Positions 43,654-55,513 of a stretch of DNA of 64,000 nt are shown here, in pieces; position 1 is the stretch's first letter, and the number at the start of each line of letters is the position of its first letter. Location: positions 352,179,117-352,243,116 of the forward strand of contig NC_073693.1 of NCBI RefSeq assembly GCF_029784155.1. The letters are read 5' to 3'. The DNA comes from Uranotaenia lowii. Its lineage: Eukaryota; Arthropoda; Insecta; Diptera; Culicidae. The position numbers and the translations under genes were made by a program. The notes under the pieces were generated by a model. It did no database searches. It worked only from the letters and a program-made list of their open reading frames with translations, and was not told where the DNA came from.

Positions 43654-44357
43654 GTGAGCGTAAATACAGACTGCAGACTACCGGGCGGCCTTGGAGGCTT
43701 CAACCCGATGCCTCATGTAACCGCATTTCGTCGACGGACGGTTCGGCTTTACTTTCGCCCATGAGGAGGGGGCTGGGTGGACCCTTACTTGTAGGTCCTC
43801 AACAGCACCCCCCTCACGGGGCAGGGGTCAGTGAAGTCACAATTGGATTTATTTTTTTTTTTTTTTTTTGGCAACCTGGTTGCTTTTATTTTGGCAAAGG
43901 TATGAATCAAAATTTAAGCATACTAGCAATTATTTCAAGGACTTTTTTTAAATGTGGATACAAGTTTATTTAAGGGCGAGTTTGGAACACGTTTAACGAT
44001 TTTAGGTTCCTACTAGGGATTCTTCTGAATGAATTTGAGTGACTCTAGATTTCAATGTGAGTTACAGCAGCAAAATTTTCCAAACTGAAATCCCAATTTA
44101 CATGTTTAAACTTTGCTGTGAGATGTCATTCGAGGCGATCCTGTAGAGTTAAAGGTATAACGAATCGTTGTTTTTGTTTAAATTGAAAGTTTATTTAGTT
44201 TAAATACTTATCAAGCAGATCGGAAAGATCAGATAAATCCAGGCAACCATTAATCACTGTTACGAGCCAAGTAAAAACTCAACAGTCCAACAATGCCTGT
44301 GAGCCAAATAAGAAAGGGACTAGCTGTGTAGATGTAAGCTGAATGACTGAATGTCAT

Positions 44358-44420
44358 TAGGGGAGAGTGGGGATACTTGATCCCCTTTTCTTATTTTCAC
44401 CATATCTTTTTGGAAAAAAA
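44358..44420. repeat. end fragment of the GGGGAGAGTGG repeat family
   Basis: TA|GGGGAGAGTGGGGATACTTG matches the terminus of the 20325-21181 element. The opposite end was not found. Confidence 0.45.
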
Positions 44421-45807
44421 ATAGCAACTCGCACCCTTTTACATTGTCTGACAGCGTGTAACTTCAAGTTTCTACGCTCCAAAAATTAGAACGACACTTG
44501 AACTCATAGATGGACTAGAAGCATTTTCGTGAGAGTAAAAAAATTGCGATATTGTTGAAGTTTAGGGAGACTTGTCCTCTATTGAAGGAGACTTGATCCT
44601 TTATTTAGGAAGCCCTAATCCTTGGGAGAAAAAATCAAACAAAACCCCAAGACAGAATGTCTATTGACTATTTTGGTCAGGTTTGTTCTCATTTCACATG
44701 TTATAACTGACAGAAGAAGAAAATTCTATAACTTTGTTTCAACGCTAATGACATTGCATACTTAAAGGCGCTATTTTCTATAATAAGAGGAAAATTTATT
44801 CTATTAACACTTTCTTCCAGACAATTGTTGGATAAATATTAGTGATTGCATAAATATAAGTAATCTCCTAATCAGCAATGATCACAATCGATTCAGAAGA
44901 AGAATATACCGTGTTACACTCCCTCCCTATCATTTGAACCCATAATCAACAATTTAGAAAACTTTTTCTGAAAAAAGTTGCGAGTTTTCCATTGCTTTGA
45001 ATATATGGATTTATGAAGTTCATATTATACTCTTACGATTAGTATGTATATATACAAATATTTTGGTTATATTTTGACGTAGAATTACGTCTTACGGCAA
45101 CACTATAGGGGGGCAAATTGAAATTCGCGAACGGATCTCGCGTCACGAAAAACGCCTCTTTCAGAGACATCCTTTCCAGATAACATTTTGTATCGGCTGT
45201 GTGTTGGTACACCAATACCAACGAAGTTCGTATTTGATTTGAGCTTGGAAATTTATAAATATAGCTGCGGAGCTGTAGTCGAGCTTCAGTCATTTTGAAA
45301 ATTTCTGAGATGCTTGTCTTCCGTGTCTGCAGTCTCGGCTTCAGCTGCCGCTTCCCCAGTCAGCACCAATCAACCAAGAATGAGGCCGCAGCAAAACAAC
45401 AATAGATGTTGGAAAAAAAGCTTCAGTTAGTTGATTGACGCAGTTTGAGGTCAAGCAACGAAAAAAGTGGCTGACATGGCTACAATAGCTGCAGATGTTT
45501 CTTCTGAGCCAGTTTGTCCACCCAACCATAATCTTTAACAGTTCTTCTCAAAACTTTAGTTTAACTGAAATTGAGAGTATTAAATTCAAAACAATCTCTT
45601 GGCATTCTGTGTGATTTTTTTTTGCACAGAACCTAGTCCACACTAGGCTATTTAAGTTGGTGAGGTTGGTCTTTTTTTTTTCAACAGATTAGCTCCTTAG
45701 ATGTATCAGTCATGTTTTTCGTTTATGTTTGATTTTCATTTTTGTCTCTTATGTCACGGTAGTCAATTTTTACGATTCCCTGCACTTTGTACTTAGATAG
45801 TTCAGTA

Positions 45808-46483
45808 GATCAAAGCTCTTTATGGAACAATTAGTGGCCCTTAAAAGCACCCAGTATCAGAAAGCCGACATACCAAAACGCTGGATGTTTAAGAGCATTA
45901 ATTCCTTAATCCGTAGTGGTAAAAAATCTGTAAACTCTGCTTCCTTACTGCTGATTTTCTTCACATCACGAACAAACGCCGTCGCTTACTGCGACCACAC
46001 GATTTGACGCTCCAGTACCAAATAAAGCTCGCGCGAAGAAGCTGCTGGCTTTTTATAACCTTCCAGCTTGTGCAACACTGTGGTAATTTTCATCGTGTTG
46101 GACAAGCTGGAAGGTTATAAAAAGCCAGCAGCTTCTTCGCGCGAGCTTTATTTGGTACTGGAGCGTCAAATCGTGTGGTCGCAGTAAGCGACGGCGTTTG
46201 TTCGTGATGTGAAGAAAACCAGCAGCAGAGTTTAGGGGTGTTTACCACTACGGAAAGTTGAATTGATACTCTCAATTATCCAACGTTTTAATCTTTTGGC
46301 TTCCTGATATTAATGCCGTATTTGTTTTCATCTGGTGGCCAACCGGTTGTGCACCAACTGCTGTTATCTTCATGTAAAAAAAACGCTTTGACAGCACTTG
46401 GTGCACAACCGGTGGACCACCAGGATGAAAACGAATATGGTATAAATGATACTAACTGTTTGTTCCTTAAAAGAGTCTTAATC
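45808..46483. mobile_element. compound long inverted repeat (foldback or hairpin-RNA locus)
   Basis: The stem 45955-46078 is complementary to 46095-46218 over 124 bp with one mismatch, no indels and a 16-nt loop. Weaker complementarity continues outward (45855-45954 with 46219-46311), then jumps: 45808-45855 pairs with about 46445-46483. A second hairpin (46314-46364 with 46391-46443) occupies the gap in the right arm. No ORF. It could be a young foldback transposon or a source of long dsRNA/siRNA from the Ly6 intron. Confidence 0.85.
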
Positions 46484-48190
46484 AAATAAATGATTTCTAT
46501 GAATGTTAAAAAACAAGGGTTTATGCGAAAAACCTGTTATGCAGGATTTTTTTTTAATTTCTTGATTTTTCCCTGTACCGTGTAAACTTGGAACATTTCA
46601 GATTGTTCGATCGGATTTAAAAGGGGACAAAACAAAAAATCCACGACCGAACAAAATTTCAAATAAAAATGAAGAATATGATAGTGAACGGCCTCTTGGG
46701 ACACCAAAAAAATATTGAAGCTAGGTACTTTAAGGGTTTGAGCGATCAGCATAGAATTGAGCTGTCACAAAAATCTAGTAAAGTATTCGTAATTCTACGA
46801 TCACAGTTGTGTAATATATAACCTCTTCCAACTTTTTTCCTGTAAGGAACATTTTAAAATGATGAAAAATGATCTTGAAGTCACATTTCGTGAAATTTGT
46901 CAAACAAAGTTCTATTACTCAAAAACTTGTTCTGTTCAAATTTTTTAAGCTTAAAGCATTGTTATTTTGCTCCATTTGGCAATTTTTTATAGAACATTTG
47001 ATCTTTGTAAGACATTCAAGTTTTGTGATATAGCCCATGCTTTCTGCATTTCATTTGAATGGAACATAATCACTTATAATTCCTCTTTTTTGTTGTTATA
47101 GAATTTCAATTCCAATGACATACATCTCTGAATGATTCCTAGTTGACGGCAGCTTCGCAAATAACGAACGAGAACAAACTATTGGTATTTTTGAAAAATG
47201 AAAAATGGTTTGATAAACTTTATAATTTAGACAATATGAACAAACTTTGTTATGAGGACGAATGACCCAGCTGGTTAAAATCCTATATAAATTAACAAAA
47301 TTGAATGAAATTTATACCAACACTCAAAAGTAGATTCGTTAGAAGAATCTATTCGGGGAGGGAGTAGGTTAGGATGTCGGTTTTTGGTGACTGATTTTTA
47401 TCTTTGATTTTTTGCCCAACAATCCACGAATAAAAAAAATCAAATTATGTAAGCACTTTAACGTTAAAAGCTTTGTTATGAAACCTTACGTAAAAAAAAT
47501 ATGCCATTCGCTTTCGTCGAGGGAAAAATCTTTGAAATAGAGTCTGGTAATTTAAACGTATTTCATTTGAGCCAAAAATAAGTTTTTAGAAGAGGCTTCA
47601 ATTCTTGAAAAATCAAACAATCTTAATGTTCCAAACTCTTTAGCGAATTGAAATATTTTAACCATTGATGATAACCAATAAAATTTAAAAAAAAATAGTA
47701 GAAGATGAAAATTGTTTGAATCATATAAGCTTGATGTAAACTAAATCCAATTTTTTTATTTAAGTTTTAAATTTGGCATTTATGAAACTGCAATTATAAT
47801 AATGTTAAACTATGCACCGAGAAATAAGAAAATTTTGTGCAGATATTTCAGGTAAAGATCAACATCAACAATAATTTACAAAAAAATCAATTCCATAATA
47901 AAAATCTTCTGGATGATTTTTTTTCAAATAAAATTTGAGATTTTTGCATAAAACGAACTCAGAAAATTCACTCAAATTCAATTTTTATTTGTGGTATTGG
48001 AATTCTGGAAATTAATGTGACAAGATCATTTTTAAGTTCATGATCTAATGAATTCTTCAACAATTTTATGTTGATTATAAAACTCATTTACAAGCTAAAT
48101 CATTTTCTGAATTTTGAATCTGAATTCTGAACCTGAATTGAAATATTTAATTTTGTATCTGTTTCTGTATTTCTATAAGATTTCTTTAAT
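46484..48190. other. AT-rich intronic sequence, no feature seen
   Basis: No repeat or gene recognised. Confidence 0.4.
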
Positions 48191-48193
48191 TTA

Positions 48194-48615
48194 GGGGAAA
48201 GTGGGGTAACGTGTCTTGAGATAGAAATCTTAATCCAAACTGTCATCGTCGTCGCTTTGCGTATTTAAGCATATTTTTCTATATGTTTTTGACGCATCAT
48301 AAGCGTCCTTTATGTAACCAGCTAAAAAAAAATACATACGAAAATGAACAAGCACTCGAAAATTGCATTGGTGGGAAACTTGTAGTACATCACAAAAATA
48401 TGATCATAGGCTTATTTTCTCAGTCTTGTCTTGCTCTTTCACATGGAAAGGGAATTTTTCATAATTAACCAAAAAATCACTCAAACGCAACCAATTTTCA
48501 AATTATCTCTTGTGAGGAATCATGGGCCACATAATGTGGGGTATCTTGGGCCACCTTTATTTTGGTGTTTTTGTACACATTTATAACTTAAAAAAAATTT
48601 ACCAGCCTGTAAATT
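48194..48615. repeat. partial copy of the 20325-21181 MITE family
   Basis: It starts TA|GGGGAAAGTGGGGTAACG and shares 'aactgtcatcgtcgt', 'agcatatttttctatatgtt' and 'acgcatcata' with the 20.3-kb copy. The right terminus is not clear. Confidence 0.6.
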
Positions 48616-49638
48616 TCGAACACTCATATCAATTATATACGTCTTAATCGTTGAATTTTTGAACGGCTGTCTACAGTATGATTTCATGTTCGTTTGGGGC
48701 AAAATGCGCATATGTATGTGTGTACCCAAACGCGCCAATTAACGTTTAATAAGTGTTTATTGATCAAAGTGCCTCCGAAAGTGTTTGCCAGGTAAAAACA
48801 CTTAACAGATACTACTTCACGGATGGAGAAAAATATTGCCACGCGCAGTGCTGCCAGATAAACTGAAATTCTGGTGAATAGTTTATTTAATTTATATAAA
48901 ATTTAGGAATTTCAAATATATTCGTTTATATTCAAGTTATGATTTCCAATAAAACATATAAATTTTTTTAAATTGTTGTGTTTAAACTGTATATAAATTT
49001 GAACAAATATGAAACATGGTTAAAGGTAAACGGAAATGGCGCGTTTTGCCCTACCTAGACATGTTTATTAAAAATCGTTTAAAATAACAGAAACAAATAT
49101 TTGAATAAGGAAATTTTTTATTTCGTGATTGAAACTGCAATTTCAATAATGTTAAACGTTAAACTATGCCAATGTTCATCATTGTATCAGATGTCAGGTA
49201 ATTTTTTTTACTGATAGATGCCTTAATTCCTTACAAAAGTCAAGGCACAAATGGCATGGGTTTAAAAATATTTTATTTATTTTTGCAGCAATTTATCTCA
49301 TATTTGATGCTAATGTTTTGTACAAAAGGTTTCTACTGTTAATAAGAAGAAAAAAACGTACAGAATTCTTTATATAAGTGTATATCTAGCTAATTATACG
49401 TGCAAATATACGTGTAAACATATCGTATATAATGCAGCAAAACCAGTATATACGTATCATTTTGGAGGCCATATATATACATTAGCACACATATTCTTGA
49501 TTTGGATTGTATTGAAATACGATTTGCACGATTTGTCATGCGAATCTTTCACGACTACCCTGATTCTTTTTGGAATATACTATGACAATTTACATCATCA
49601 TACAGGTGATTGAGGTTGTAATCTTGTAGGTCTTTGTT
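48616..49638. other. AT-rich intronic sequence, no gene seen
   Basis: The part at 49380-49500 is rich in 'atacgt' and 'atatac' words, similar in style to 53560-54200 on the other side of the CR1-group element. This suggests that element may have landed in another repeat. Confidence 0.35.
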
Positions 49639-49884
49639 TTTTTTTTTTTTTTTTTTTTTTGCAACAATATGAATCTCAATGGAAAATAATTTCCTTTGAA
49701 GAGATTCATTATACTATATTTACTATTACACTAATTATATTTACTAATTTTATCAAGTTATGTTCAATAATTTAATAAGATAAAAATACAAACTACAATT
49801 TTTTAAAGAATAATAATATTAGAAATTAACGCTACAAATATGCAAAAGGTAAGCAAAACAAAGACTGGTTGATGATCGACTGTT

Positions 49885-52767
49885 TTAATGGTTCAATTTT
49901 TCTTTCAAAAGCTGTATCACTTTGGTTTTGAACATGGAACGATTGGTTATGTTTTTAATATCAGTTGGTAAGGTGTTGTATTTAGTAGGTCCAATAAACG
50001 AAATTCTTTTTTGCCCTAATGATGTTGTGGATCGGCTTCGTTGCAAGAAATCTGACTGGCGAGTGTTATGAGTTCGCAACCCCGTAGTAAAATGGAGGTT
50101 TTGAATATTTTCAGTTGAGTGTAGATTATCATAGATATATATAACAGTTTGCAAATCACAGAGTTCAGATATTGGAAGAACGTTATGCGTTCTTAAAGAG
50201 TATAGCTGAAAGGTAGGGAATAACAAAGGGAGTTTTAAGATGTTTTTCAAGCATCTATTCTGGAGCGTTTGAAGTTTCTGTAAGTGAGACAAAGAAGCTC
50301 TTCCCCATATCATAACAAGGTAGTTCAAATGAGAGTGAATAAACGCAAAATAAAATTTAAAGAGAACATGTTGGGGAACAAAATTTCTCAGTTTCCAAAG
50401 AACACCGCAAAGAGGAGTAATTTTTTTTTCCAGGTGTTCAATTTGACGATTCCATGAAAGAGTTTCATCTAAGTAAATTCCTAAGTATTTGAAACAACTA
50501 ACTCTCTCAATCGTATTACCATTCATAGCTGGGTCATTAGTACGAGGCAGTTTTTTATGTGAAGAACGAAACAACATGTATTTGGTTTTTGTATAATTAA
50601 GTGAAAGTAGGTTTGAATTGAAATATTTTGAAAGCAGTTTTAGGTCGTCTTCAATGTGCTGAATTATAATATCAGGTGAAGTTTCTGAATAAAAAATTGC
50701 TGTATCATCGGCAAATAAACGTGCTGTGCCTTTAAGTTGAAGGTTACATAAATCATTTACATATAAGAGGAAAAGTAATGGCCCGATATTACTCCCTTGT
50801 GGTACACCGATATCAATATTTCTTAATTCGCTTCTTGTATTTTCAATAGCCACAAACTGCTTGCGATCTTCTAGGTAGCTACGAAGGATATTATTTGCTG
50901 TTCCTCTTATCCCGTATTTATGCAATTTGGACAATAATATGTCATGATTTAGAGTGTCGAAAGCTTTTTTGAGATCCAAAAACAATGCCCCAACAACATT
51001 TTTTGACTCTATTTTACATATGATAGATTCCACTAATTCTGAGATGGCAATTTGAGTGCTCGAGCCTGATCTAAATCCATATTGCAGTTTATAGAGTATA
51101 TTGTTCTGATTTAGAAAGTCTACAATCCTATTAACAAGAAGCTTCTCGAACACTTTACTAAAAACGCTTAAGGTCGAGATAGGACGATAGTTATTGACGT
51201 CAAGCGAATCGCCAGCCTTAAAAACAGGGATAACTTTCGCAATTTTTAGACAGTTCGGGAAAACTCCTGACTCTAATATTTGGTTAAAATATTGTGTGAG
51301 TATGTACGAGAATGTTTCATGGTTGTTTTTTAGGACATTAACAGGGAAGCCATCTGGTCCATGACCCTTTTTATTTTTAAGTGAAAAAATAACTAATCGA
51401 ACCTCGTTTACATTAGCGGGTCGTAAGAAGATTGTATTTTCTACCTGTGCGATATGAGACAAATGATCATTTTCAGTGTCTATTGGAATCTCTTTAGCCA
51501 GGTTCTTTCCAATTGTGGAAAAATGTTTGTTAAATTTCTCACAAATCTGTGTACTATTGGTTATAACACCTCTTTCATCTGAAAGGTTGATTGAGGAAGT
51601 CGTTTTAGATTTACCTAAGAGCGTATTTATGTTTTTCCAGAGCTTAGAATGCGGAGAATTATTTAATAAGCGCTCGTAATAGAGCCTTTTACATTCTTGT
51701 TTTTTTGCACTCACTTTTTTATTTAAATGAATTAACATCTCTTTCAAATTGTTATCATTAGGATGCTTTTTTGATCGTTTTAAATAATTATCTTTTATTT
51801 TGATGAGTGTCCACAGGTCAAATGTCATCCACGGACAGCAATTACCTTTAAGTTTTACCCTTTTATTAAGTGTACGAGTAGAAACTTTCACAAAGCGATT
51901 GTAAGTTGATGTGATTTCTTGTAGGCCTTCATCAACACTTTCTGGTAGTTGAATACTGTTTAAATAATTCACAAATAAGCTGTTTAGTTTAGCGTAGTCA
52001 ACTATCTCTTTTCTTAGAATTGTTACATTTTTATCACCTAATAAATTGAAGGACGTGAGTATTTGTAGATGGTCACTAACATCAGAAAAGATTGTATCAT
52101 TTTTCAATCGATCTAAGTCAATTTGCTTCGATATTACGTGATCTAGAATATTCCGAGTTGTTGGCCTAGTAGGAAATGTGTTTGTACAAGCGTATCCAAA
52201 AGATTCTAAGATAGATCTATATTTTGCTACGGTATTCAAATTAACCAGATTCACAGGAACGTTTAAATCACCTACAATAAAGCAGGAGTGATTATCAGCA
52301 ACAGACGTTAGAAGAGATTCAATTTGATCACAAAACTTGTTAAACGAAAATGCAGGGGGTCTATATACGCCATGAACACAAATTACTTGACCACTTGTAC
52401 AGATTTCGACACTTATTCGGTGAAAGCCATCAAAAGTTATATTTTCAGTAGTTTTAAAATTCAAATTTGTTTTTATATACATAGCTAGGCCTCCATATGG
52501 TTGATCACGGCAAGAGAAAATAGATGTATATCCCGGAATGTTGTTAATACAACAGTTATCTTTACCAAGCCAAGTTTCACAAATAACAATAACATCGATA
52601 CAAACATTAAAATGATCAATAGTTTGTAATATGCAATCAAATTTATCTAAATTATTCATACTACGTACATTCCATTGCAAAATTCTAAAGGATCTTGAAT
52701 CATTATTAAAACTACTTAAATTAAAATCTTCTACATTTTCGTGGTATCTATTAATTAAACTATCCAT
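49885..52767 (-). CDS. CR1-group ORF2: AP endonuclease and reverse transcriptase
   Basis: 960 residues with no internal stop. Endonuclease motifs are ILQWNVRSM, CETWL, VHGVYRPP, VGDLNVP and SDHLQIL (about residues 30-235). RT motifs are NNYRPISTLSVFSKVFEKLL, YGFRSGSSTQ, LFLDLKKAFDTLNHDIL, GVPQGSNIGPLLFLLYVNDL and the FADD catalytic box (about residues 490-760). A long C-terminal region ends LLKEKLNH. It would nick target DNA and reverse-transcribe the element. ATG at 52767 is the first in frame. It differs clearly from the Jockey ORF2 in this window. Confidence 0.93.
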   Translation of the reverse strand: MDSLINRYHENVEDFNLSSFNNDSRSFRILQWNVRSMNNLDKFDCILQTIDHFNVCIDVIVICETWLGKDNCCINNIPGYTSIFSCRDQPYGGLAMYIKTNLNFKTTENITFDGFHRISVEICTSGQVICVHGVYRPPAFSFNKFCDQIESLLTSVADNHSCFIVGDLNVPVNLVNLNTVAKYRSILESFGYACTNTFPTRPTTRNILDHVISKQIDLDRLKNDTIFSDVSDHLQILTSFNLLGDKNVTILRKEIVDYAKLNSLFVNYLNSIQLPESVDEGLQEITSTYNRFVKVSTRTLNKRVKLKGNCCPWMTFDLWTLIKIKDNYLKRSKKHPNDNNLKEMLIHLNKKVSAKKQECKRLYYERLLNNSPHSKLWKNINTLLGKSKTTSSINLSDERGVITNSTQICEKFNKHFSTIGKNLAKEIPIDTENDHLSHIAQVENTIFLRPANVNEVRLVIFSLKNKKGHGPDGFPVNVLKNNHETFSYILTQYFNQILESGVFPNCLKIAKVIPVFKAGDSLDVNNYRPISTLSVFSKVFEKLLVNRIVDFLNQNNILYKLQYGFRSGSSTQIAISELVESIICKIESKNVVGALFLDLKKAFDTLNHDILLSKLHKYGIRGTANNILRSYLEDRKQFVAIENTRSELRNIDIGVPQGSNIGPLLFLLYVNDLCNLQLKGTARLFADDTAIFYSETSPDIIIQHIEDDLKLLSKYFNSNLLSLNYTKTKYMLFRSSHKKLPRTNDPAMNGNTIERVSCFKYLGIYLDETLSWNRQIEHLEKKITPLCGVLWKLRNFVPQHVLFKFYFAFIHSHLNYLVMIWGRASLSHLQKLQTLQNRCLKNILKLPLLFPTFQLYSLRTHNVLPISELCDLQTVIYIYDNLHSTENIQNLHFTTGLRTHNTRQSDFLQRSRSTTSLGQKRISFIGPTKYNTLPTDIKNITNRSMFKTKVIQLLKEKLNH

Positions 52768-52812
52768 TGAATAAAATATATAAAAGTTTCAAACAGTTGT
52801 AGATTTAAGATC

Positions 52813-53403
52813 TTATTTTGATCGTGGATCAGCATTGTTCCTTTTTCGTTTGGGTGAAGGACTTTCATTTGGAATCGTAGATGTGTTATTTCCTTGCTGA
52901 GTGACATGCATGCTCATATAACGATTCATTTCGAGTTTAGTTTTAATTATATCAGGTTTTGAATTTTCTGTTTGTTTGACCAGAATGGCACCATTTCTTC
53001 CGGGCCAGATGTATTTGGCTCCAATTAAATCTTGATATTCGCGCAATTCAGTTAGAATTTCCATAGATAAGGGCGTCAATTCATCCCTTATTGTGACGTT
53101 AAGCGCTTTACCATCAACTACTAATAAAGGATCTATTGAAGAAGAGGCAAGTTTCCCAAAAAATTTTTTTTTACTAAAAATTTCTTCTTTTATGACTGTA
53201 TCTTTTAATAAAACTTTGATCGGTGGACACTTTTCATTGGGTTTGTTCGAGGATATTAACCTAACAGCGTTTAAAATGGACTCAGTTTTAAGCTCGTTGT
53301 TTAATGTGCGATTGGGAATATCTTTATATAGGATATTTTTAGTAACAATATGGAAAGTTTGACGACTTATTTGATCGTCTTCTGCGACTTGAGCACAGGG
53401 CTG
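52813..53403 (-). pseudogene. CR1-group ORF1, partial, with FP-like C-terminal domain
   Basis: An open stretch of 196 residues, ending KRKRNNADPRSK, with no start in the expected place; an in-frame TGA precedes it at 53406-53404. It contains the phrase AKYIWPGRNGAILVKQTEN, resembling the domain shared by insect-element ORF1 proteins and baculovirus FP-type proteins. The C-terminus is basic. It is probably a truncated nucleic-acid-binding ORF1 protein. Confidence 0.65.
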
Positions 53404-54360
53404 TCATTTTCCGTCAGTTGAATAAAAGTAAGATTATTTCAAAGAAATGCATTCTCTCTGTCAAATTCAAGTTCATATCGTACAATTTAATATTTGCCTG
53501 ATTGCAGAATTTTTTTCAACGTTCATGAAGTTATTGTAGTACCTGGACTTGGTCCCCTAACGATACGATCAGCAGCTCATGATGGTTCCTCGACGATATA
53601 TCTGAATTCAAGAGGATTTGCTTCAAAGGCATTAAACCAAAAGCAAATCGTATATTCCTATAACTAAAATCTTTTAAATCGTAGAACACGTCATCGATGA
53701 TCTAAAACAGACCAATATTCTGAAGCCTCTTACGATTCCAATCATCGATGTCTCATTATCATAAACGATTTAATTGAACTTATTTGTATTCTTTAACGAT
53801 TGCCAGACAAATACGTTTTACGAAAATCAGACATACGAATTTATTTGCATAGTTATTCGGTCGTTTTAGCAATCTTGTTTGATAAAATAATGTACTTTCT
53901 GCTAACACCTGGTTATTATGATAACATAAATCGTATTTCATATTCAAAATAATCTTAATTTCCAACTTTTTCTATGCACAGCACGACAAAATCTGTCAAT
54001 CACCGCTGATCATCGTATATCGGTCGTTTAAGGGATTTTTTGTTAATTGTCGTACACAAAGGTCGAGTTCATATGTACAAAAATACGAGTCTCTCTTCTT
54101 GTCGTAATATAATCATGCAATGCATTTAAATACGATAAAGAATATGCATATGCAGATATACGAAAATGAGTTCAAATGACATTCTATACGATACGATGGC
54201 CTGGGAGGCCAAACTCAAGAAAGCAACCGTTGTGCTTTTTTTTGTGATTGATTGGTGGCAGAAAGCCTATGACAAATACCCCTCTTCTTTTGATTAAGTT
54301 TAACTAACTTGAGTTCAACTAAAATATTTTATCGCTCATCTAGTATAAAAATTGGGGATA
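53404..54360. other. AT-rich intronic sequence with 'cgat/atacg' words
   Basis: No gene. 'cgatacgat', 'aatacg' and 'cgtatat' words recur, suggesting a decayed repeat on this side of the CR1-group element. Confidence 0.35.
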
Positions 54361-54362
54361 AT

Positions 54363-54600
54363 TTTTTTTTACAAGTTCTTTATTTGAAACGGCTCATACC
54401 TTTAGCATTTAAGGAGCTAAACTCGTTTTGTATTCTTATAGTTTGTACGCTTAGCTTAACCTGGAACTGTAACACTGTCTAGGAACCGTCAACAGGTTTT
54501 GTTAACTTTTTCGGTCATAACCAAATAAAAAAAAACAATTGTTTAGACGAAAATGGAGGATAGAAAGGGAATTATGAAAACAAAAAGAATTACAGACGAA
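54363..54600 (-). repeat. possible 3' end of a truncated retroelement
   Basis: A T-run followed by 'acaagttctttatttgaaac' and 'ggctcatacctttagcattt' looks like the reverse complement of a retroelement 3' UTR and tail. No coding part remains, so the call is tentative. Confidence 0.3.
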
Positions 54601-54966
54601 GATCAATAGCTTTCAGGAAAAGATGTAATTCGAACATTGGGGATAATTATATGGCAACAAATTAAAAAAAAAAATTTTTGTCTAAGGCCATTAAATTCAA
54701 AATCATTTTATTCGAAAATAAAATATCGTCGCAAGAAATGTTTTCAAATCAACAGCGTTTAAAGTATCATCAATAAAATATTTTTGGAAATCAATGAAAA
54801 AAACAATCGCTCTGATACATATTTTGTTGGGAAATGATTTTAAAGCATGGGACATATGTCCTTAAAAGTTTTTTAATGATATCATTCATACCACCACCAC
54901 CCCCTCCTCTCCCCTAGGTATCACATTCGGTTCAGATTTTATATCTAAAAACCATAAAATGTAACA

Positions 54967-54977
54967 CACTGCTTTAT
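54967..54977 (+). repeat. 11-bp target-site duplication, left copy
   Basis: CACTGCTTTAT, identical to 55503-55513. Confidence 0.75.
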
Positions 54978-55502
54978 TAGGCTGAGTCAATTTGGGGTCA
55001 TTTTTTAATTTTTCAAACCCTGGTCTTAAAAGCTTCGTTTTGGTCCAAAACTCATCCATGATTTTTTGCAGAAATTTTAAGTAACATTTACATGAGTAAA
55101 TTTCCACTTTTTGGTTTGTATGGGAAAATTTAATATTGTGTACTGAAAAATCATCATCATTTTTGTTTCTTCTATGGAACCGAGCCTTCTAATAGTTTTC
55201 ATGCCAATTTATAAATTCTCAAAAGGAAATTTTCCACTGAACAACTTTGTCGAGTATCATAACTTCGTATCTTTTTAGACAAAAAAGTTATAAGCTTTTT
55301 AACAGGTGTATGTCTTATGGCATTGATAATCAATAAATCAATTGACATCACTGCTGGGTGCCTAGCGAGATGTTGCAAGACCACTTTTCATATAATACTG
55401 AGGAATTCTGCAAAAAAATCATGGATGAGTTTTGGACCAAAACAAAGCTTTAAGACCTCAGGATTTAGGAAATTAAAAAAATGACCCCAAACCGACTCAG
55501 TC
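54978..55502. mobile_element. foldback/MITE element, family F, internally deleted copy
   Basis: The terminal repeats are inverted: left around 'gctgagtcaatttggggtca', right its complement 'tgaccccaaaccgactcagt'. Flanks are the perfect 11-bp duplication CACTGCTTTAT. The left arm matches 1121-1480, but most of the right arm is deleted. An 11-bp duplication hints at a Mutator-like family, although no transposase is present. Confidence 0.75.
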
Positions 55503-55513
55503 CACTGCTTTAT
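55503..55513 (+). repeat. 11-bp target-site duplication, right copy
   Basis: Identical to 54967-54977. Confidence 0.75.

Larger units (their letters stand above)
49639..53403 (-). mobile_element. CR1-group non-LTR retrotransposon, probably 5'-truncated
   Basis: The element runs right to left: partial ORF1, a 45-nt gap, intact ORF2, 3' UTR and a tail (T22 on plus at about 49639-49660). The ORF1 frame is closed by a stop at 53406-53404, so the 5' boundary is placed there provisionally. No target-site duplication found. Clade assignment (CR1/L2/Daphne group) is from the wording of RT and of the ORF1 C-terminal domain. Confidence 0.85.

Noticed and set aside
45100..45540. Degenerate histone gene suggested by a TATAAATA box and initiator-like word
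   Set aside because: None of the frames read as a histone sequence; only promoter-like words are present.
45953..46220. Protein-coding content in the long hairpin
   Set aside because: Only short frames are present, and no recognisable domain was found on either strand.
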